Shown here: positions 44,294-52,152 of the stretch, piece by piece
How the letters are laid out: each line of letters begins with the position of its first letter
How positions within the stretch are numbered: the stretch's first letter is position 1
DNA from: Pseudolabrys sp. Root1462
GTDB taxonomy: Bacteria > Pseudomonadota > Alphaproteobacteria > Rhizobiales > Xanthobacteraceae
Direction: 5' to 3'
Length of the DNA: 64,000 nt
Assembly (NCBI RefSeq): GCF_001426945.1
Contig: NZ_LMFS01000001.1
Span: forward strand, 351,412 to 415,411
Made by a program: the position numbers and the translations under genes
The notes under the pieces: generated by a model
What the model was told of the DNA's origin: nothing
The model's input: the letters and a program-made list of their open reading frames with translations, nothing else
Database searches by the model: none

Positions 44294-45208
44294 GTGAGTA
44301 GCATCAGTACGCCTCGGCATGAGCCTATCCCGATCGGGGAGATCGCCGAGCCGCCCTTTGCCAGACTCCCGGATCCCTCGACATTGTTCGCAACGCGCGC
44401 CGAGCGCTTCCGCTCTTTGGCGGATGGGCATCAGCTTGCGCCTTATCTGAATTTCCTTGCCGCGCTCAGCATGGCGCAGCATGAGGTCCAGCAAGGCCTG
44501 CCGGTGCCGGATATGCCGACGCCGGAAGCCAGGGCGCGGGCGAGCGAGCTCGGTATGCCGCCGCTGGATCGTGGCAAATTCACTACGGAGCCGGCCTTCG
44601 ACGAGACGCTCGACGGTCTGTTCGCCCGCGCCGCTTCCATCGAGATGCCGGACGCGGCTCGCGTCGCGCTTCAGCGCGCCGGCGCCGCGGATGGCGGCAA
44701 GCGTGCGGCTATGGTGCGTGCCGTGCTCGACGACGCCATTCCGGTCGAGGCCCTGGCCGATCATCTGTTCGTCGCCGCCGCCCTGCAGGTGCACTTCGTG
44801 CGTCAGGCGGCAATGCTCGATGCCAAGAGTCTCAAGGAAGTCGGCGACGGCGCCTGTCCGTCCTGCGGCGGTGCGCCGGTGTCTTCGCTGGTGGTTGGCT
44901 GGGCCGGCGCGCACAACAGCCGCTATTGCGTCTGCTCGCTGTGCGCCACGCAATGGAATTATGTGCGCATCAAATGCACCTTGTGTGGTTCGACCAAGGG
45001 CATCAGCTATCACCACGTCGAACATGACAAGACGGTTCGCGCCGAGACCTGTGACACCTGCCATGGTTACGTGAAGATCATGCAGCAAATCCAGAATCCG
45101 GCACTCGATCCGGTCGCCGACGACGTGGCGAGCCTGGCGCTCGACCTCCTGGTGCGCGACCTCGGTTATCGCCGCGGTGCCGTCAATCCATTCATGCTCG
45201 GGTACTGA
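44294..45208 (+). CDS. fdhE: Formate dehydrogenase accessory protein FdhE
   Basis: 304-residue cytoplasmic maturation factor for Tat-exported formate dehydrogenase. Four Cys-x-x-Cys pairs are visible (CPSCGG, CSLCAT, CTLCGS, CDTCHG), which form two rubredoxin-like iron sites in the family. GTG 44294 is preferred because GGAGG lies at 44280-44284 with a 9-base gap; an in-frame GTG at 44273 is a longer alternative. The selA gene follows 8 bases after the stop. Confidence 0.93.
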   Translation: MSSISTPRHEPIPIGEIAEPPFARLPDPSTLFATRAERFRSLADGHQLAPYLNFLAALSMAQHEVQQGLPVPDMPTPEARARASELGMPPLDRGKFTTEPAFDETLDGLFARAASIEMPDAARVALQRAGAADGGKRAAMVRAVLDDAIPVEALADHLFVAAALQVHFVRQAAMLDAKSLKEVGDGACPSCGGAPVSSLVVGWAGAHNSRYCVCSLCATQWNYVRIKCTLCGSTKGISYHHVEHDKTVRAETCDTCHGYVKIMQQIQNPALDPVADDVASLALDLLVRDLGYRRGAVNPFMLGY

Positions 45209-45216
45209 GACACGCG

Positions 45217-46617
45217 ATGGACAAGCCTGTCTCTGCCCTTCGCAAACTGCCTTCGGTCGATGAGGTCATGCGCAGCGCGGCACTCGCCGAGGCTGTCACT
45301 CGTTACGGGCGCAGCGCGGCGGTGACAGCGGTTCGCGCGGTGCTCGGCGAAGCGCGGGAGCAGGGTGCAGCGTCGGCCGACGTGACGGAAGTGGCCCGCA
45401 GCGCGATGGCGCGGCTCGAAGCCGAGGCGCAGCCGAACCTCAAGCCGGTGTTCAATCTCACCGGTACGGTGTTGCACACCAATCTTGGCCGGGCGCTGAT
45501 CGCCGAATCTGCGATCGAGGCGGCGACGGTGGCGATGCGCAATGCGGTGGCGCTGGAATTCGATCTCGGCGGCGGTCGTCGCGGCGAGCGCGACGAACTG
45601 GTGCGCGACCTGTTGTGCGAACTGACCGGCGCCGAGGACGCAACCATCGTCAACAACAATGCCGCGGCCGTGCTGCTGGTGCTCAACACCTTCGCCAAGG
45701 GCCGCGAAGCGATCGTTTCGCGTGGCGAGTTGATCGAGATCGGCGGCGCTTTCCGCATGCCGGAAATCATGAGCCGGGCCGGGGCCAAGCTGCATGAGAT
45801 CGGCACCACCAACCGCACCCACAAGAAGGATTACGTCGCCGCGCTCTCGGACAAAATCGGCCTCATCCTGAAGGTGCACACCTCGAACTACCGTATCGAG
45901 GGCTTCACCAAGGAAGTGTCGCCGCGTGAACTCGCCGCGTTGGCGCACGAGCACTCGGTGCCGCTGGTCAACGACCTCGGCTCCGGCACCCTGGTCGATC
46001 TCACGCGTTTCGGCCTCAAGCACGAGCCGACGGTGGCGGAGGCAGTCGCCGAAGGCGCCGATCTCGTGACCTTCTCCGGCGACAAGCTGCTGGGCGGGCC
46101 GCAGACCGGCTTCATCGTCGGCCGCAAGGCGCTGATCGAGAAGCTCAACAAGAATCCGATGAAGCGCGCGCTGCGGGTCGACAAGATCCGGCTGGCCATG
46201 GTCGAGGCGACCTTACGGCTGTATCGCGATCCCGATCGGCTGGCCGAAAAGCTGCCGACCTATCGGCTGCTGGCGCGGCCCATCAAGGAGATGGAGGAGG
46301 TGGCGCGCCGCATCGTGCCAGTGTTGCAAGAGAAACTCGGCGCAGGCTTTGCGGTGAAGACAACGCCGTGCACCAGCCAGGTCGGCTCCGGCGCCTTGCC
46401 GGTTGAAACCTTGCCGAGCCTCGCTGTCGCTGTAACGGTTTCCGGTCGCGGCGGCGGCCGCGTGCTCACTTCGTTGTCGAACGCACTGCGCAAGCTGCCG
46501 GTGCCGGTGGTCGGCCGCATCGAGAAGGACGCGTTGCTGTTCGATCTGCGCTGCCTTGAAAACGTCGATGGCTTCCTCGCCAATCTCTCCACACTCAATG
46601 CGCCGGAGGCCGCGTGA
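45217..46617 (+). CDS. selA: L-seryl-tRNA(Sec) selenium transferase
   Basis: 466-residue PLP enzyme that converts seryl-tRNA-Sec to selenocysteyl-tRNA-Sec with selenophosphate. The PLP lysine is K290 in LVTFSGDKLLGGPQ. FNLTGTVLHTNLGRA near residue 80 and NDLGSGTLVDL are family motifs, and length equals that of E. coli SelA. A helical N-terminal domain (first ~65 residues) is typical for tRNA recognition. It overlaps the start region of the Sel1-repeat gene. Confidence 0.95.
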   Translation: MDKPVSALRKLPSVDEVMRSAALAEAVTRYGRSAAVTAVRAVLGEAREQGAASADVTEVARSAMARLEAEAQPNLKPVFNLTGTVLHTNLGRALIAESAIEAATVAMRNAVALEFDLGGGRRGERDELVRDLLCELTGAEDATIVNNNAAAVLLVLNTFAKGREAIVSRGELIEIGGAFRMPEIMSRAGAKLHEIGTTNRTHKKDYVAALSDKIGLILKVHTSNYRIEGFTKEVSPRELAALAHEHSVPLVNDLGSGTLVDLTRFGLKHEPTVAEAVAEGADLVTFSGDKLLGGPQTGFIVGRKALIEKLNKNPMKRALRVDKIRLAMVEATLRLYRDPDRLAEKLPTYRLLARPIKEMEEVARRIVPVLQEKLGAGFAVKTTPCTSQVGSGALPVETLPSLAVAVTVSGRGGGRVLTSLSNALRKLPVPVVGRIEKDALLFDLRCLENVDGFLANLSTLNAPEAA

Positions 46618-47402
46618 TGGGCCTGTTCGACGCACTGGCGAGACGAAAGCCGGATCCGTCGGTCGCCGAGCAGATGACGGCGGCTTATGAGGCGGCCGAT
46701 CGCGGCGATTATGAGCGCGCCTTGGCGATCTGGACGCCGCTCGCGCACAGTGGCGTCGCCCGCGCCGCCAATAATATCGGCGCCTGCTTCTCGGAAGGCC
46801 TCGGCGTCGCGCGCGACGCGAAACTGGCCGAACGCTGGCTCACCGTTGCGGCCGATGGCGGTGACACGGTCGGTCAGCGCAATCTCGCCGCGCTCTATTT
46901 CAAGGGCGACGGTGTGATGCAGGACAATGGCCGCGCGCTGGAGCTGTACCGCGCCGCCGCCGAACAGGGCGACGCCGTCGCGCAGGACATGTTGAGCTGG
47001 ATGCTGCTCGAAGGCGAGGGCATCGACAGCGATCCGGTCGCGGCGCGGCGGTGGGCCGAAGCCGCGGCCGCGCAGGGCGTTGCCGCGTCGATGACGCGGC
47101 TGGGCATGATCTTCCACAACGCGCTCGGCGTCGAACGCGATGCGGCGCAAGCGGTGTGGTGGTGGCAGCGAGGCGCCACGCGCGGCGACGCCGATGCCCA
47201 GGCTATGCTGGGCGCCGCCTGCCACATGGGCATGGGTATTGCGCGCGATGCGCTGGCGGCGATGACCTGGCTGCTGCGCGCCCGCAATGGCGGTAGCGCG
47301 CTGGCGCCGCGGTTTTTCGATGCCGCGCGCGCGTCATTGTCACCGGCGGAGTTCATCGAGGCCGAGCGGCGCGCCGCGCTGCCGCTGGAGCCGGCATCAT
47401 GA
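46617..47402 (+). CDS. Sel1-like repeat protein
   Basis: 261-residue protein built of at least five Sel1-type helical repeats (for example AANNIGACFSEGLGVARDAK, QRNLAALYFKGDGVMQDNGR, SMTRLGMIFHNALGVERDAA, and QAMLGAACHMGMGIARDALA). Such solenoids scaffold protein complexes. It has no signal peptide and is wedged between selA and selB with overlaps on both sides (TGATG with selA; ATGA with selB), so it is co-translated with the selenocysteine machinery. A GTG at 46614 is an alternative start. The name Sel1 here has no link with selenium. Confidence 0.85.
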   Translation: MGLFDALARRKPDPSVAEQMTAAYEAADRGDYERALAIWTPLAHSGVARAANNIGACFSEGLGVARDAKLAERWLTVAADGGDTVGQRNLAALYFKGDGVMQDNGRALELYRAAAEQGDAVAQDMLSWMLLEGEGIDSDPVAARRWAEAAAAQGVAASMTRLGMIFHNALGVERDAAQAVWWWQRGATRGDADAQAMLGAACHMGMGIARDALAAMTWLLRARNGGSALAPRFFDAARASLSPAEFIEAERRAALPLEPAS

Positions 47403-49465
47403 TTATCGGCACTGCCGGCCATATCGATCACGGCAAGACGACGCTGGTGCGGGCGCTGACCGGCGTCGATACCGACCGCCTCAAGGAAGAGAAGGCGCGC
47501 GGCATCTCGATCGATCTCGGCTTTGCCTATCTGCCGGCGCCGGATGGTTCGGTGCTCGGCTTCGTCGATGTGCCGGGCCACGAGAAGTTCGTGCATAACA
47601 TGCTGGCCGGCGCCACCGGCATCGACTTCGTGCTGCTGGTGGTCGCTGCCGATGATGGCGTCATGCCGCAGACGCACGAGCATCTGGCGATCGTCGATCT
47701 CTTGGGGATCGAGCGCGGCGTCGTGGCGCTGACCAAGGCCGACCTGGCCTCGCGCGAACGGCGAGCGGCGGTGACTGACGAGATCCGCCAGACTCTGGCG
47801 ACGACGGGCCTCGCCGGCGCCGACATCGTTCCGGTCTCGACGGTGAGCGGCGAAGGCATCGACGGCCTGCGGCAGCGGCTGTTCAGCGAAGTGCACGCGC
47901 AAACTCAGAGGAGCACGCAAGGCCGCTTCCGTCTTGCCATCGACCGCTGTTTCACGCTGTCCGGCACCGGTACGGTCGTCACCGGCACAGTGCTGTCGGG
48001 CGCGGTGGCAGTCGGCAATCATGTCATCGTCAGTCCGAGCGGCCTCGCGGCCCGCGTGCGTTCGATCCACGCGCAGGACCGGCCGACCGAGCGCGGTGTG
48101 GCCGGTCAGCGCTGCGCGCTCAATCTCGCCGGCGACGGCGTCAGCAAGGACGCCATTACGCGCGGCGAGATGGTGCTCGATCCGGCGCTGCACAAGCCGA
48201 CCGACCGCATCGACGCGACATTCAAGCTCTTGCCCGGCGAAAGCAAACCGGTGACCCAATGGATGCCGGCGCGGCTGCATCACGCTTCGGCCGAGGTCGG
48301 AGCCCGCATCGTGCTGCTTGGCGACGCGCCGATCGCGCCGGGCGCCGAGGCGCCGGTGCAACTGGTGCTCGACCAGCCGATCGCCGCCGCGGCCGGCGAT
48401 CGCTTCGTGCTGCGCGATACCACGGCACAACGCACCATCGGCGGCGGCAAGTTTCTCGACCTGCGCGCGCCGCCGCGCAAGCGCCGTACGCCGGAGCGGC
48501 TGGCGCAACTCGCGGCTTACGCGCTGTCCGATCCGCACCAGGCGCTGGCCGCGCTGCTGGAGCGGCCGCCTTGTTACGTCGAATTGTCGTCCTTTGCGCG
48601 CGACCGCGCTTTGACCGATGCCGACGCCGCCGGGCTGGTGACAAAATGTGACGCGGTAACTGTTGTGACACCGAGTGGCGTGCTGACACTGTCGGCAGCG
48701 CGCGCGCTCGGCCTGAAGCGCGCCGTGCTGGAGACGTTGGGTCAGTTTCACACCTCACATCCCGACCTGCCGGGGCTCGGCCTCGAGCCGCTGCGCCTGC
48801 AGATGCAGCCGCGACTGCCGGCGCCTGGATTTATCGCGTTCCTTCAAGGGCTTGCCAAAGGCGGCGACATTGCTTTGGACGGCGCCTGGGTGCGGCTCAA
48901 GGGTCACGAGGTGCGCCTGACGCCGGAGGATGAAAGTCTCTGGAGTCGCATGAAGCCGCTCATCGGCGGCGACGAGCGCTTCCGGCCGCCGCGGGTGCGC
49001 GATATCGCCGGCCTGCTCGGCGTCAAGGAGCCCGAGGTGCGCCGCCTGCTCAAGCTCGTTGGCCGCATGGGGAAAGTGGACGAAGTGGCGCATGACCACT
49101 TCTTCCTTCGCGCCACCGTCGCCGAAATGGTTGAGATCATTGTCGATTGCGCGGCGCAGGCGGAGGGCGGGCAGTTCACCGCCGCGCAGTTCCGCGACCG
49201 CGTCGACAACGGTCGCAAGGTGGCGATCCAGATTCTCGAGTTTTTCGACCGTCACGGCGTCACCTTGCGCCGCGGCGACCTGCGTCGCATCAACAGGCAC
49301 CGGCTCGATCTGTTTCGCCGGCTAAGTGAAGGCGAGCCGAAATCAATTGGAAGAGAATCGTCCCCGGTGGGGCGGCCGGACTTCAAATCCGGGAGGGGCC
49401 GCGAGACGGCTCTTGGTGGGTTCGACTCCCTCTCTCTTCCGCCAGGTTCCAGGAGAGCGGGATGA
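47399..49465 (+). CDS. selB: Selenocysteine-specific elongation factor SelB
   Basis: 688-codon frame. Residues 1-~170 are an EF-Tu-like GTPase (GHIDHGKTT at 7-15, DVPGHEKFVHNM, TKADL), then beta-barrels and C-terminal winged helices that bind the SECIS hairpin of fdnG. It delivers Sec-tRNA to the ribosome at UGA. The frame runs without stop through the whole selC gene (codons 651-682) and ends in ATGA with the next gene. Canonical SelB would be expected to finish near LDLFRRLSEG (about residue 645), so the final ~38 residues, ending LSLPPGSRRAG, are translated tRNA sequence and may not be functional. Confidence 0.93.
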   Translation: MIIGTAGHIDHGKTTLVRALTGVDTDRLKEEKARGISIDLGFAYLPAPDGSVLGFVDVPGHEKFVHNMLAGATGIDFVLLVVAADDGVMPQTHEHLAIVDLLGIERGVVALTKADLASRERRAAVTDEIRQTLATTGLAGADIVPVSTVSGEGIDGLRQRLFSEVHAQTQRSTQGRFRLAIDRCFTLSGTGTVVTGTVLSGAVAVGNHVIVSPSGLAARVRSIHAQDRPTERGVAGQRCALNLAGDGVSKDAITRGEMVLDPALHKPTDRIDATFKLLPGESKPVTQWMPARLHHASAEVGARIVLLGDAPIAPGAEAPVQLVLDQPIAAAAGDRFVLRDTTAQRTIGGGKFLDLRAPPRKRRTPERLAQLAAYALSDPHQALAALLERPPCYVELSSFARDRALTDADAAGLVTKCDAVTVVTPSGVLTLSAARALGLKRAVLETLGQFHTSHPDLPGLGLEPLRLQMQPRLPAPGFIAFLQGLAKGGDIALDGAWVRLKGHEVRLTPEDESLWSRMKPLIGGDERFRPPRVRDIAGLLGVKEPEVRRLLKLVGRMGKVDEVAHDHFFLRATVAEMVEIIVDCAAQAEGGQFTAAQFRDRVDNGRKVAIQILEFFDRHGVTLRRGDLRRINRHRLDLFRRLSEGEPKSIGRESSPVGRPDFKSGRGRETALGGFDSLSLPPGSRRAG
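49349..49444 (+). tRNA. selC: tRNA-Sec (anticodon TCA), inside the selB frame
   Basis: 96 bases including encoded CCA. Acceptor stem GGAAGAGA pairs perfectly with TCTCTTCC (8 bp, a tRNA-Sec trait), followed by G73 and CCA (49442-49444). The D stem is extended with a 4-base loop (49360-49373). The anticodon stem CCGGA/TCCGG holds loop CTTCAAA with anticodon TCA at 49383-49385. A long variable arm pairs at 49394-49401 with 49407-49414. The T arm (49416-49432) has loop TTCGACT and one T-T mismatch. These features identify it as tRNA-Sec, not a serine tRNA. It is fully nested on the same strand in selB. Confidence 0.96.
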
Positions 49466-49917
49466 CACCGGCATCATCCTTCCTCGATGCGCTGAAAGCG
49501 GCGGCTGAAGATGCGGCTCGCGCGGAAGGCGATTTCCAGCGTGAAGTTGCCGAGCGCACCAAGGCGCTGGAGCGCGAGCGTGCCTTCGCGCATCGGCGGC
49601 TGAATTTCATGCGCGCCATCGCAGACGCGGTGGCCTGCGCCGAAGACGAGGCGATGGCGGTCGCCGCGGCCAACGCCGTGGTGCAAGCGAAACTCGGCTG
49701 GGCGAGCGACAGCGAGGCGCGCGGCGAAGTACTGAGTTTCTTCGCCCCGGTGGCGAAAGTCGTGTTCGACAGCCTCGATCCCGAGCAAGGCGCGTCACCG
49801 CCTGATGTTGTTGCCGCGCTGCACGATTTCGAGAGCTGGTACGCGAGCACGCGCGGCAGCCCCTTCTGGATTTTGTTCGACAACTACATGCCGGAGACGC
49901 CGCGTGTCGATTTCTGA
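49462..49917 (+). CDS. Coiled-coil hypothetical protein downstream of selC
   Basis: 151-residue protein with an Ala/Glu/Arg-rich N-terminal helix (about residues 5-45, likely coiled coil: AAEDAARAEGDFQREVAER) and a C-terminal aromatic region (FWILFDNYMPETP). AGGAG 6 bases before the ATG, and its ATGA overlaps the selB stop. It overlaps the DsrE-like gene by 14 bases. No domain recognised. Part of a three-gene unit at the end of the fdn-sel operon. Confidence 0.7.
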   Translation: MTPASSFLDALKAAAEDAARAEGDFQREVAERTKALERERAFAHRRLNFMRAIADAVACAEDEAMAVAAANAVVQAKLGWASDSEARGEVLSFFAPVAKVVFDSLDPEQGASPPDVVAALHDFESWYASTRGSPFWILFDNYMPETPRVDF

Positions 49918-50302
49918 GCGCGGGACCAAGCGCCGTCTCGTCGTCATGCTGCTGAACACCGATCCGCGGAATCCGGAAGAGCTGGCGGCGCCATTCTATT
50001 ACGCCGCCGTCGCAGCCGCGATGGATTATGAGGTCGACCTCTTGTGCACGGCCACCGCCGGCCGGCTGATGTTTCAAGGCGTCGCCGAGGCGCTGCACGT
50101 CAAACCGGGCGATCCGAAGACGGTGCATGACTGGATCAAGGAAGCGCGCGAGCAGGGCGTCCGGCTGTGGGCATGCCCGGCTAACCTCGAATTGTTCGAC
50201 AAGGAGGAGGCCGATCTGATCGCCGAGTGCAACGGCATGATGGGCGCGGCGGCCGTGATTCAGACAATCATGGACGACGATTGCCGCGTCCTGACGTTTT
50301 GA
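49904..50302 (+). CDS. DsrE/DsrF-like protein
   Basis: 132-residue Rossmann-like protein of the DsrE/DsrF family from GTG 49904 (GGAGA upstream). The core LVVMLLNTDPRNPEELAAPF and the cysteine-bearing GVRLWACPANLELF (C91) match the position of the active cysteine that carries persulfide in sulfur-relay DsrE proteins; a second Cys lies at C109. Many members with unknown roles also exist, so persulfide or selenide carriage is an inference from family and place. Confidence 0.75.
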   Translation: MSISERGTKRRLVVMLLNTDPRNPEELAAPFYYAAVAAAMDYEVDLLCTATAGRLMFQGVAEALHVKPGDPKTVHDWIKEAREQGVRLWACPANLELFDKEEADLIAECNGMMGAAAVIQTIMDDDCRVLTF

Positions 50303-50310
50303 GGCGCGTT

Positions 50311-50751
50311 GTGGCAATCGTCCAAGGCTACGAGTTTCCGGAAGATCGGCTCTACGACATCGAGAATCAAATCTGGTACCTGCCGCTTGGCGACGGCACC
50401 TTGCGCGCCGGATTTACCGCGTGGTCGGCAGCGCTGATGGGTGAAGTGCTGGTGTTTACGCCGAAGCGACTCGGCCACAGCTTCGAGAAGGATCGCTGGT
50501 TCGCGATGGTCGAGGGCGGCAAATGGATCGGAGCGGCGCGCGCAGGCTTTGATGGCGTTATCGTTGCACAGAATGAAGGGCTGATCGATAAGCCGGAATT
50601 GCTGACGAAGGGTCCCTTCGGGGATGGCTGGATGCTGATTGTTCGCCCGGCCGGCCCTGACTGGCGCGCTGGACTTGTCACCGGCGTTGACGTCGGCCCC
50701 GCTGTCGAAGCGTGGATCGCGACTGGGTCATACAAGAGCCGCGCCGGATAA
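50311..50751 (+). CDS. GcvH-like lipoyl-domain protein
   Basis: 146-residue protein with the hybrid beta-barrel of glycine cleavage H protein. The segment VEGGKWIGAARAGFDGVIVA aligns with the lipoyl site of GcvH, with K71 at the lipoyl-lysine position; PELLTKGPFGDGWMLIV matches the C-terminal GcvH motif. No gcvT/gcvP gene is near, so it is not part of a normal glycine cleavage operon. GcvH-like lipoate carriers also serve sulfur oxidation (sHdr). GTG 50311 follows GAGG by 6 bases. Confidence 0.78.
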   Translation: MAIVQGYEFPEDRLYDIENQIWYLPLGDGTLRAGFTAWSAALMGEVLVFTPKRLGHSFEKDRWFAMVEGGKWIGAARAGFDGVIVAQNEGLIDKPELLTKGPFGDGWMLIVRPAGPDWRAGLVTGVDVGPAVEAWIATGSYKSRAG

Positions 50752-50768
50752 GCCTCGCCGCCGCGCCG

Positions 50769-52007
50769 TCAGGCGTAGCGCGCAGGCCGGAACGGCGTCG
50801 CTTCGACATAGGGCTTCTCGCCCATCATCAATTCGGCGAGCATGCGCGCCGTCGCCGGGCCGAGCGTAAAGCCTTGATGGCCGTGGCCGAAATGCAGCCA
50901 AAGGCCGTTGTGCTTAGGCGCGGCGCCGACGACCGGCAACATGTCCGGCATACAGGGCCGCACGCCGGCCCATGGCCGGTTCTCGACCGGCGCGCCGAGC
51001 TTTAGAATCGTTGCCGCAGCCTCTTCGGCGCGCCGCAACTGGACCGGCATCGGCAATGCCTCGTTACCGGTCAATTCGGCGCCGGTCGTGATGCGTAATC
51101 CTTTTGCCATCGGCGCGATGACGTAACTGTTCGCATCATCCATGATCGGCAGGTTGAGCGTGCCCTGCACGCGATAGTGTCGGTGATAGCCGCGCTTGCG
51201 GACCATCGGAAAGTGGTAGCCGAACCGGGCGAGAATTTGCGGCGACCATGGCCCAAGCGCGACCACGATATGTTCGGCCTCGAGGTGGCCGTCGTCGGTG
51301 GTAACGCGCCACGCGCCGGATCCGATCTGCTCCAGGCTGGCGGCATCGCCATGGACCAACTGCCCGCCGCGCTGCTGGAACAGCTTGCCATACGCGGCGG
51401 TAAGCGCGCCGGGATCGCTGACGGTCCAAGGCGCCAACCAATGAATGGCGCCGGCGCCGGTGCCGATCAGCGACGGCTCCGCCGCGGCAAACTCGGCGGG
51501 CGATAGGGCCTTGAAGGCGACGCCGTATTCGGCCTTGAGCCGCTCGGCTGTCGCGGTGCCGCGATCCATCGCCGCCTGCGTCCGGTGCAGCACGCGGAAG
51601 CCTTCGCGGCGGACGAGATGCTCCATACGCGCTTCGGCGATCAGCGGTGCGTGCTCGGAGGTTGCCTGCGCGATGATGGTGGCGTAGGCTGCCGAAATGC
51701 GCTGGTAGCGCGACGGCGCTGAATTCCACCAATAGCTCAGCAGCGAATTGAGGTGCTGCGGCAGCGTCAGCGGGCGGTAGTGCACGGCGTTGGACGTGCC
51801 GAGGGCGATCGACAGCAGCGTGGCGATGTCGCGGGGCATGGCGTAGGGCTCGACTGCCTCGCTCTGGATGATGCCGGCGTTGCCGTAGCTGGTTTCCAAT
51901 CCCGGCTCGGTGCGATCCACGAGGGCGACAGACCAGCCGCGCTTGCGCAATTGCAATGCGATGGAAACACCGGCCATTCCGGCACCGAGCACGATGACAT
52001 CCGTCAT
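50769..52007 (-). CDS. D-amino acid dehydrogenase-like FAD oxidoreductase
   Basis: 412-residue DadA-type flavoprotein. FAD motif VIVLGAGMAGVSIALQLRKR at the N-terminus, SYGNAGIIQSEAVEPYAMP (typical DadA substrate-side motif) and C-terminal GLWLHFGHGHQGFTLGPAT. It would oxidise D-amino acids with electrons to a membrane carrier. Encoded downstream of a DSD1-type PLP enzyme that also acts on D-hydroxy-amino acids, 145 bases apart on the same strand. Convergent with the GcvH-like gene. Confidence 0.87.
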   Translation of the reverse strand: MTDVIVLGAGMAGVSIALQLRKRGWSVALVDRTEPGLETSYGNAGIIQSEAVEPYAMPRDIATLLSIALGTSNAVHYRPLTLPQHLNSLLSYWWNSAPSRYQRISAAYATIIAQATSEHAPLIAEARMEHLVRREGFRVLHRTQAAMDRGTATAERLKAEYGVAFKALSPAEFAAAEPSLIGTGAGAIHWLAPWTVSDPGALTAAYGKLFQQRGGQLVHGDAASLEQIGSGAWRVTTDDGHLEAEHIVVALGPWSPQILARFGYHFPMVRKRGYHRHYRVQGTLNLPIMDDANSYVIAPMAKGLRITTGAELTGNEALPMPVQLRRAEEAAATILKLGAPVENRPWAGVRPCMPDMLPVVGAAPKHNGLWLHFGHGHQGFTLGPATARMLAELMMGEKPYVEATPFRPARYA

Positions 52008-52152
52008 GAATTATTTTCCTTCGGCCGCGTGGATCCGGCGCAGCATTCGCTTGGCCAAGCACATAGCGCAAATTGCGCGGCCGCGTCATGTTCGGCGCGC
52101 GCACACGCAGTATGCCGGCACAAGTTGTCTGGAAATAGGGGCTGGAGCCGCT

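Noticed and set aside
46895-48751. 618-codon open frame on the - strand
   Set aside because: Antisense to the Sel1-repeat gene and selB; no recognisable domain, Arg-rich.
49447-49465. selB stop UGA (49463-49465) as a second recoded selenocysteine codon
   Set aside because: No SECIS-like hairpin follows at the right distance and the next gene starts in an ATGA overlap there.
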